Assembly: GCA_020851615.1 (NCBI GenBank)
Contig: JADZCL010000106.1
Coordinates: 1 to 10,089 of the forward strand
Source of the DNA: Rubrivivax sp.
GTDB lineage: Bacteria; Pseudomonadota; Gammaproteobacteria; Burkholderiales; Burkholderiaceae_C
Length of the DNA stretch: 10,089 nucleotides
Reading direction: 5' to 3'
A model generated the notes under the pieces. That model did no database searches. It saw nothing but the letters and a program-made list of their open reading frames with translations, and was not told the origin of the DNA. Positions 5,904 to 10,089 of the stretch are shown here, in pieces (within the stretch, counting starts at the first letter, position 1; every line of letters starts with the position of its first letter). The position numbers were made by a program, and so were the translations under genes.

Positions 5904-7675
5904 CAGAGGTCGATCTTCAGGCGCGCCAGCGTTTCACGCAGGACGTCGTTGGCGGCATCGCGGCCCTTGGACTCGGCCCAGATGCGGCGCGCCTCGTCAT
6001 GCTGGCCCATGGCCCACAGCACCTCGCCCAGGTGGGCGCCGATCTCGGCATCGGGCCGCGCGGCGTAGGCCTGGCGCAGCAGGCGCAGCGCCTCGAGCAG
6101 GTTGCCCTGCCGGTACTCGACCCAACCCAGGCTGTCGGTGATGTACGGATCTCCCGGGGCGAGCTCGAGCGCGCGCTGCACCAGCGCACGCGCCTCAGGC
6201 AGGCGCAGCCCGCGATCAGCCAACGAATAGCCCAACGCATTGCGCGCGTGCGCGTTGTCGGGCTTGAGTTCGATACTGCGCCGCAACAGGCGCTCCATGT
6301 CGTCGGTGCGGCCGATCTTCTCGGCCATCATGGCCTGCTCGTAGAGCAGGTCGGCGTCTTCAGGGTAGCGCTGCACCGCGTCAGCCAGAACCTGGAAGGC
6401 GTCGGCCCAGCGGCGTGCCTCGCGCAACAGTGCCGCCTCGGCCAGCAGCTTGGTACGCGCATCGACTCCGTCGCGTTCGGGCACCTGACGCAAGAGGGCC
6501 CGCGCCTCGTCGATGCGGCCCTGCCGTGCCAGCAGCGACGCGCGGCGCGACTGCACTTCGAGCGCGCGGGCCGGGTCGTCGACACGCGCAAGCCAGCCTT
6601 CGGCGGCGTCGTACTGGCCCAGCTGCTCGGCGGCCTGCGCCAGCATCAGCCAGGCCTGCGTGCGACCCCCGCCACCCTGCTCGTCCCCCTCGCTGGCTGC
6701 GGGTGCCGCCGAGGCCTGCAGATCGCGCAGGGTCAGGTAACGTTCGAGCGTCTTCTGCGCCGACTGCGCACGGTGCAGTTCGAGCTGCAGCGCACCGAGC
6801 GCCAGCAGCGGCGGCGCCACGTCGGGTCGCTCCTGCGTGGCCTGCTCGAGCTGCGCGGTGGCATCGGCCAGCCGCTGCGCGCCCATCAGCACGCGCGCAT
6901 ACGCCATGCGCAGGCCCGGCTCGACGGCCGCACCCGACTGCAGGTACGCACGGACGAGCTCCTCGGCGTCCGGCCGTTGCGGCATCAGTTCGATGGCCAG
7001 CAGGGCTGCATCGGCCCCCCGCACATCAAGGGCCTGCGCCGCACGCGCACGCTCCAGTGCGCCCTCGGCGTCGTCGGCACTGGCGCGCGCGCGGCCGCTG
7101 GCCAGCAGCGCCGCCACGCGCGTGGACGCCTCGCTCAGGTAGGGCGCCAGGACCGCATCGAGCGTGGCGGCGCTGCGGCGCCGATCAGGCATGCGCTGCA
7201 ACAACCGCGGCAATTGCGCGATCAGCGTCGCACGCTCTGCGGCGGGCGTCTGCGCCAGCAGCGCAGTCAGCGGCGCGGCAATCTCGGCGCCACGGTCGAG
7301 TGCGGCGTCGATCTGCACCTGAGTGCGCAGCGCATCCAGGGAGTTCGGCAGCGCGCGCCGCCAGGCCGACGTGGCCAGCAGGGCCTGCTCCGCGCTGCGG
7401 GCCTGCAGCGCGATCTCGGTGGCACGACGGAACAGCGCCTCGTCGCGCGTACGCCGCCCGGCATCGATCATCAGCTGCACGGCCGAGGCAGTCTGACCGC
7501 GGCGGGCCTCCAGCTCACCGATCAGCAACTGCTGGAAGAGCTGCGAATCGAGCACTGAATGGGTGGGGGCCGGTGCCACCTCGGGTGCGGTCTGTGCCCG
7601 TGCCGGCATGAACCCGCAGGCGACGACAACCAGGGCCGCCGGGATCACGATCCACCAACGGTTGCGCGTTCGCAT
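5903..7675 (-). CDS. Secreted or lipid-anchored tetratricopeptide-repeat protein
   Basis: A protein of 590 residues, mostly short paired Ala/Leu/Arg-rich helices typical of TPR solenoids. The clearest repeats lie at about 440-560 (DADLLYEQAMMAEKIGRTDD, DNAHARNALGYSLADRG, DPYITDSLGWVEYRQGN, then EIGAHLGEVLWAMGQHDEA). This C-terminal block is well conserved among proteobacterial TPR proteins encoded beside lolB. A Gly/Ser-rich linker (SEGDEQGGGG) interrupts the helices near 340. The N-terminus is a signal peptide with two readings: a lipobox VVAC with Cys20, or signal peptidase I cleavage after ARA at 25-27. ATG at 7675 is chosen because GGAG stands 6 bases upstream; a GTG at 7708 would add 11 residues that spoil the signal peptide. 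The stop overlaps lolB by one base. The role is unknown; an envelope scaffold is inferred from export and TPR fold. Confidence 0.88.
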   Translation of the reverse strand: MRTRNRWWIVIPAALVVVACGFMPARAQTAPEVAPAPTHSVLDSQLFQQLLIGELEARRGQTASAVQLMIDAGRRTRDEALFRRATEIALQARSAEQALLATSAWRRALPNSLDALRTQVQIDAALDRGAEIAAPLTALLAQTPAAERATLIAQLPRLLQRMPDRRRSAATLDAVLAPYLSEASTRVAALLASGRARASADDAEGALERARAAQALDVRGADAALLAIELMPQRPDAEELVRAYLQSGAAVEPGLRMAYARVLMGAQRLADATAQLEQATQERPDVAPPLLALGALQLELHRAQSAQKTLERYLTLRDLQASAAPAASEGDEQGGGGRTQAWLMLAQAAEQLGQYDAAEGWLARVDDPARALEVQSRRASLLARQGRIDEARALLRQVPERDGVDARTKLLAEAALLREARRWADAFQVLADAVQRYPEDADLLYEQAMMAEKIGRTDDMERLLRRSIELKPDNAHARNALGYSLADRGLRLPEARALVQRALELAPGDPYITDSLGWVEYRQGNLLEALRLLRQAYAARPDAEIGAHLGEVLWAMGQHDEARRIWAESKGRDAANDVLRETLARLKIDL

Positions 7676-7681
7676 GGCAGG

Positions 7682-7685
7682 CTCC
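7682..7685 (-). promoter_or_regulatory. Ribosome binding site deciding the start of the TPR gene
   Basis: The - strand reads CTGGAGCCTGCC then ATG at 7675, a GGAG core with a 6-base spacer. This favours the ATG over the GTG 33 bases upstream. Confidence 0.65.
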
Positions 7686-7707
7686 AGAAGGACGAAATTC
7701 ATTCTCA

Positions 7708-7713
7708 CATAAT
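7708..7713 (+). promoter_or_regulatory. Possible -10 element for mutM in the divergent gap
   Basis: CATAAT on the + strand matches five of six bases of the sigma-70 -10 consensus and ends 6 bases before the mutM ATG. No good -35 hexamer and no Shine-Dalgarno sequence are seen, so a leaderless mutM message is possible. The overlapping - strand hexamer CATTAT (four of six) could serve the TPR gene; the whole divergent gap is only 44 bases. Confidence 0.35.
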
Positions 7714-7719
7714 GACCCG

Positions 7720-8583
7720 ATGCCCGAACTCCCCGAAGTTGAGGTCACCCGCCGCAGCATCGACCTGCCCTTGCGGGGGGCCCGGGTACAGGCGGTCCAC
7801 CTGGGCAAGCCGCTGCGCTGGCCGCTGGGGTGCCCGCCCGGGAGTCTGGTGGGGCAATACCTTGGGGCGGTGCTGCGGCGAGGCAAGTACCTGTGGCTGC
7901 CGCTGCACGAGCGTGCGTCGGCGGGCCTCACAGGATCCACACAGGGCTTGCTGCTGCATCTTGGCATGTCCGGCGCGCTGGAGCTGCGGACACCCACCGT
8001 GCCCCCGGGCGGCGACCTGGCGCTTGCCAGGCATGAGCACTTCCGGCTCGACACCGATCGCGGGAGCCTGCGTCTGCTGGACCCGCGCCGCTTCGGCGCA
8101 GTCGTCTGGTCGCCGGGCCTGGCGGCCGAGCCCGCAGCCGGTCTGCTCGCCGGGCTGGGCCTGGAGCCCGACGATCCGGCGCTGACCGAGGCGCGCTTTC
8201 ATGCCGAGCTCCAGCGTCGCCGCGCACCGATCAAGACGGTGCTGCTGCAGGGTGAGGTGATCGTCGGTGCGGGCAACATCTACGCCTGTGAAGCGCTGTT
8301 CCAGGCCGGCATCGACCCCCGCTGCAGCGCCGCACGGATCGGCCCCGTGCGCGCAAGGCGGCTGCTGCATGCCCTGCGCCACACGCTGGCGCAGGCCGTT
8401 GAACTCGGCGGTACGACGCTGCGCGATTTCCACGACGCGCGTGGTGTCCACGGCGCGTACCAGGAACAGGTTGCCGTCTATGGACGTGCTGGACTGCCCT
8501 GCGTGCGCTGCGGCACGCGCCTGCGCCGGCTGCAGCAGGCGCAGCGCACGACGGTCTATTGCCCGCGCTGCCAGCGGCGCTGA
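7720..8583 (+). CDS. mutM: Formamidopyrimidine-DNA glycosylase MutM/Fpg
   Basis: A protein of 287 residues, somewhat longer than the 269 of E. coli. It excises 8-oxoguanine and formamidopyrimidines and cleaves the abasic site by beta,delta-elimination. It starts MPELPEVEVTRR, giving the catalytic N-terminal Pro2 (after Met removal) and Glu3. Also visible are the conserved Lys56 in RRGKYLWL, LHLGMSG (79-85) with the intercalating-type Met83, DPRRFG (121-126), GAGNIYACEALFQAGIDP (183-200) with the helix-two-turn-helix Asn186, and the zinc finger C261-x2-C264-x16-C281-x2-C284 at the end. All key residues are intact, so it should be active. Extra length lies mainly in loops at about 65-75 and 93-102. 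The gene diverges from the TPR gene and no Shine-Dalgarno sequence precedes ATG 7720. Confidence 0.97.
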   Translation: MPELPEVEVTRRSIDLPLRGARVQAVHLGKPLRWPLGCPPGSLVGQYLGAVLRRGKYLWLPLHERASAGLTGSTQGLLLHLGMSGALELRTPTVPPGGDLALARHEHFRLDTDRGSLRLLDPRRFGAVVWSPGLAAEPAAGLLAGLGLEPDDPALTEARFHAELQRRRAPIKTVLLQGEVIVGAGNIYACEALFQAGIDPRCSAARIGPVRARRLLHALRHTLAQAVELGGTTLRDFHDARGVHGAYQEQVAVYGRAGLPCVRCGTRLRRLQQAQRTTVYCPRCQRR

Positions 8584-8604
8584 GAAGGCGCATTCCTGTT
8601 GCAA

Positions 8605-8634
8605 ATGCCATGGGCCCGGCAGCCCATGCTGCAT
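8605..8634 (+). terminator. Hairpin after mutM, possible weak terminator
   Basis: CATGGGC (8609-8615) pairs perfectly with GCCCATG (8622-8628) around a 6-base loop. Past a two-base bulge, ATGC (8605-8608) also pairs with GCAT (8631-8634). It begins 21 bases after the mutM stop. The sequence after it (ccccttgc) has no T run, so intrinsic termination is doubtful; a transcript-end stabiliser is an alternative. Confidence 0.4.
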
Positions 8635-8644
8635 CCCCTTGCGC

Positions 8645-8650
8645 TAGCAT
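8645..8650 (+). promoter_or_regulatory. Weak -10-like hexamer before the dynamin-family gene
   Basis: TAGCAT matches four of six bases of the -10 consensus, 24 bases before the ATG at 8675. No convincing -35 is found. The 91-base gap after mutM would allow a separate promoter, but co-transcription with mutM is equally possible. Confidence 0.2.
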
Positions 8651-8674
8651 GGCCTGATCCGTACGGCTTCCTGC

Positions 8675-10089
8675 ATGCAAAGCGCCATCGTCACCCGCCT
8701 GGACGAACTGGCCGGCTGGCGTGGCGACATCGACCGTGCCGTCACCGGGCTGGCCCGCTTCCTCACCGATCACGAGCTCATCGACGAGCCGCAAGGCGTG
8801 GCGCTGGCCGCGCTGCGCCACCGGCTCTCCTCCGAGCGTATCGTGCTGGCCTTCGTGGCCGAGTTCTCGCGTGGCAAGTCGGAGCTGATCAACGCCCTCT
8901 TCTTTGCCGGCGCCGGCCGGCGCATGCTGCCCGCCACCCCCGGCCGCACGACGATGTGCCCGGTCGAGCTCTTCCACACCTCGGGGGCGCCCGCGCGCCT
9001 GTCGCTGCTGCCCATCGAGACGCGTCTGCACGGCCTGTCCGTTGCCGAGCTGCGCCAGCGCGACGAGCCATGGCAGCATGTGGCGCTCGAAGTGGACGAC
9101 CCACAGGCGCTGGCGCAGGCGCTGCAGGCCGTGACGCGCACGCAGCGCGTGAGTGTGCAGACCGCCACGGCACTGGGTTTGTGGGACGACGCCCAGCCCG
9201 AAGACAACCCGCCGCAGGCCGATGACGGCACGGTCGAGATCCCGGCCTGGCGGCACGCGCTCATCAACTACCCCCACCCGCTGCTGCGCCGCGGCCTGGT
9301 CGTCATCGACACCCCGGGGCTCAACGCCATCGGCGCCGAACCCGAGCTGACGCTGGCCCTGCTGCCCAGCGCCCACGCCGCGGTCTTCGTGCTCGCGGCC
9401 GACGCCGGCGTCACGCGCTCGGACCTCACGATCTGGCGCGACCACCTCGGCGACCACGGGGCCGAGCGCTTCGTGGTCCTGAACAAGATCGACGCGCTCT
9501 ACGATCCGCTGCTCACCGAGGCTGAGGTCGAGGCGCAGATCGATGCCCAGTGCGAAAGGGCAGCCGACATCCTCGGCCTGCGCCGGGAGCGCGTCTTCGC
9601 GCTCTCTGCACGCGACGGCCTGGCCGCGCGCATGAGCGGCGGTACGCAGGGCCTGGCGCGCAGCCGCCTGCCCGAACTCGAGCAGGCGCTCACCGAGAGC
9701 CTGCTGCCGCGCCAGCGCGAGCTGCGTGCCAGGGACGTGCGCACCGTCGTCGAGCGCGCGCGCGCGGTCGCCTTGCACCGCATCACCGATCGTCGCCGTC
9801 ACCTGGCCGAGCAACTCGTCGAGCTGAAGAGCCTGCGCGGCAAGAGCAGCAGCAAGATGGGCGTGCTGCTGCGCCGCATCGATGCCGAGCAGGCCGAGTT
9901 CGAGCCTTGCCTGGCGCGGCTGCAGGCGGTGCGTGTGGTGCAGCAGCGCCAGCTGAAGGCGGCGCTGGCGGGCATCGGCAACCCGGTGCTGCGTGCGGAG
10001 GTGTCGGCGATGCAATCGGCCATGGGCGCGCGGCCGCTGCAGCTGGGTGGGCGCGCGGCCTTCGCCACGCTGTGCGGCCGGCTGCAGGA
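8675..10089 (+). CDS. Dynamin-family GTPase, N-terminal part (3' end outside window)
   Basis: An open frame of 471 codons starts at ATG 8675 and runs off the right edge. The G domain shows all motifs: P-loop AEFSRGKS (62-69) with Lys68 and Ser69; switch I Thr in PGRTTMCPVEL (89-99); G3 DTPG (212-215) in LVVIDTPGLNAIG; and G4 NKID (270-273) in FVVLNKIDAL. SARDG (311-315) follows at the G5 position. The P-loop of this superfamily is GxxxxGK(S/T); here the first Gly is Ala62. Residues about 340-430 are Arg/Gln/Leu-rich and predicted helical, suiting a stalk. No membrane segment is seen in the visible part. Bacterial dynamin-like proteins bind and remodel membranes, but the job of this one is unknown. 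An in-frame TAG at 8645 bars any much longer N-terminus; no clear Shine-Dalgarno sequence precedes the ATG. A translational GTPase is excluded by the long insert between the G2 and G3 motifs. Confidence 0.88.
   Translation, partial: MQSAIVTRLDELAGWRGDIDRAVTGLARFLTDHELIDEPQGVALAALRHRLSSERIVLAFVAEFSRGKSELINALFFAGAGRRMLPATPGRTTMCPVELFHTSGAPARLSLLPIETRLHGLSVAELRQRDEPWQHVALEVDDPQALAQALQAVTRTQRVSVQTATALGLWDDAQPEDNPPQADDGTVEIPAWRHALINYPHPLLRRGLVVIDTPGLNAIGAEPELTLALLPSAHAAVFVLAADAGVTRSDLTIWRDHLGDHGAERFVVLNKIDALYDPLLTEAEVEAQIDAQCERAADILGLRRERVFALSARDGLAARMSGGTQGLARSRLPELEQALTESLLPRQRELRARDVRTVVERARAVALHRITDRRRHLAEQLVELKSLRGKSSSKMGVLLRRIDAEQAEFEPCLARLQAVRVVQQRQLKAALAGIGNPVLRAEVSAMQSAMGARPLQLGGRAAFATLCGRLQ

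Noticed and set aside
5633..7558. Long + strand open frame of 641 codons opposite the TPR gene and lolB
   Set aside because: It spans two real genes on the other strand, has low-complexity composition and no recognisable motif. The - strand products are conserved families.
8231..10015. Long - strand open frame of 594 codons opposite mutM's end and the dynamin-family gene
   Set aside because: Its translation is Arg/Gln/Ala/Gly-rich without any domain, it crosses a gene boundary, and the + strand frame carries clear GTPase motifs. It is a typical antisense shadow in GC-rich DNA.

Overview
This window is a GC-rich stretch of core chromosome from a betaproteobacterium, most likely of the order Burkholderiales (inferred from gene content and order; genus not determinable by eye). 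The series ispE, tRNA-Gln(TTG), prs, rplY, pth and the series mutM, TPR protein, lolB, ispE are arrangements familiar from that group. There is no gene-free stretch over 300 bases, and I see no insertion sequence, prophage, CRISPR array or other mobile DNA.

Layout. On the + strand, the last 62 codons of hisF run into rsmD and then coaD, with stop and start codons overlapping by four bases at both joints. A long block on the - strand converges on this trio. Read in its own direction (from base 7675 down to 1294) it is: a secreted or lipid-anchored TPR protein, lolB, ispE, a tRNA-Gln gene, prs, rplY, a rho-independent terminator, pth, and a DUF4124-type secreted protein. mutM diverges from the TPR gene across a 44-base gap and reads + . 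It is followed by the first 471 codons of a dynamin-family GTPase that runs off the right edge.

Function. The genes serve translation and its upkeep (RsmD, L25, peptidyl-tRNA hydrolase, tRNA-Gln), central cofactor and precursor supply (HisF for histidine, CoaD for coenzyme A, Prs for PRPP, IspE for isoprenoids), envelope biogenesis (LolB and the TPR protein) and DNA repair (MutM). PRPP made by Prs is the starting substrate of the histidine pathway in which HisF acts, but this link is metabolic and nothing shows shared regulation.

Less ordinary points are the hisF-rsmD junction, a 12-bp tandem repeat in the DUF4124 gene, possible leaderless starts for pth and mutM, a strong GNRA-loop hairpin just upstream of the tRNA, and the dynamin-like GTPase whose P-loop has Ala in place of the first Gly. 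I did not find a convincing new multi-gene system; this is mainly housekeeping DNA.
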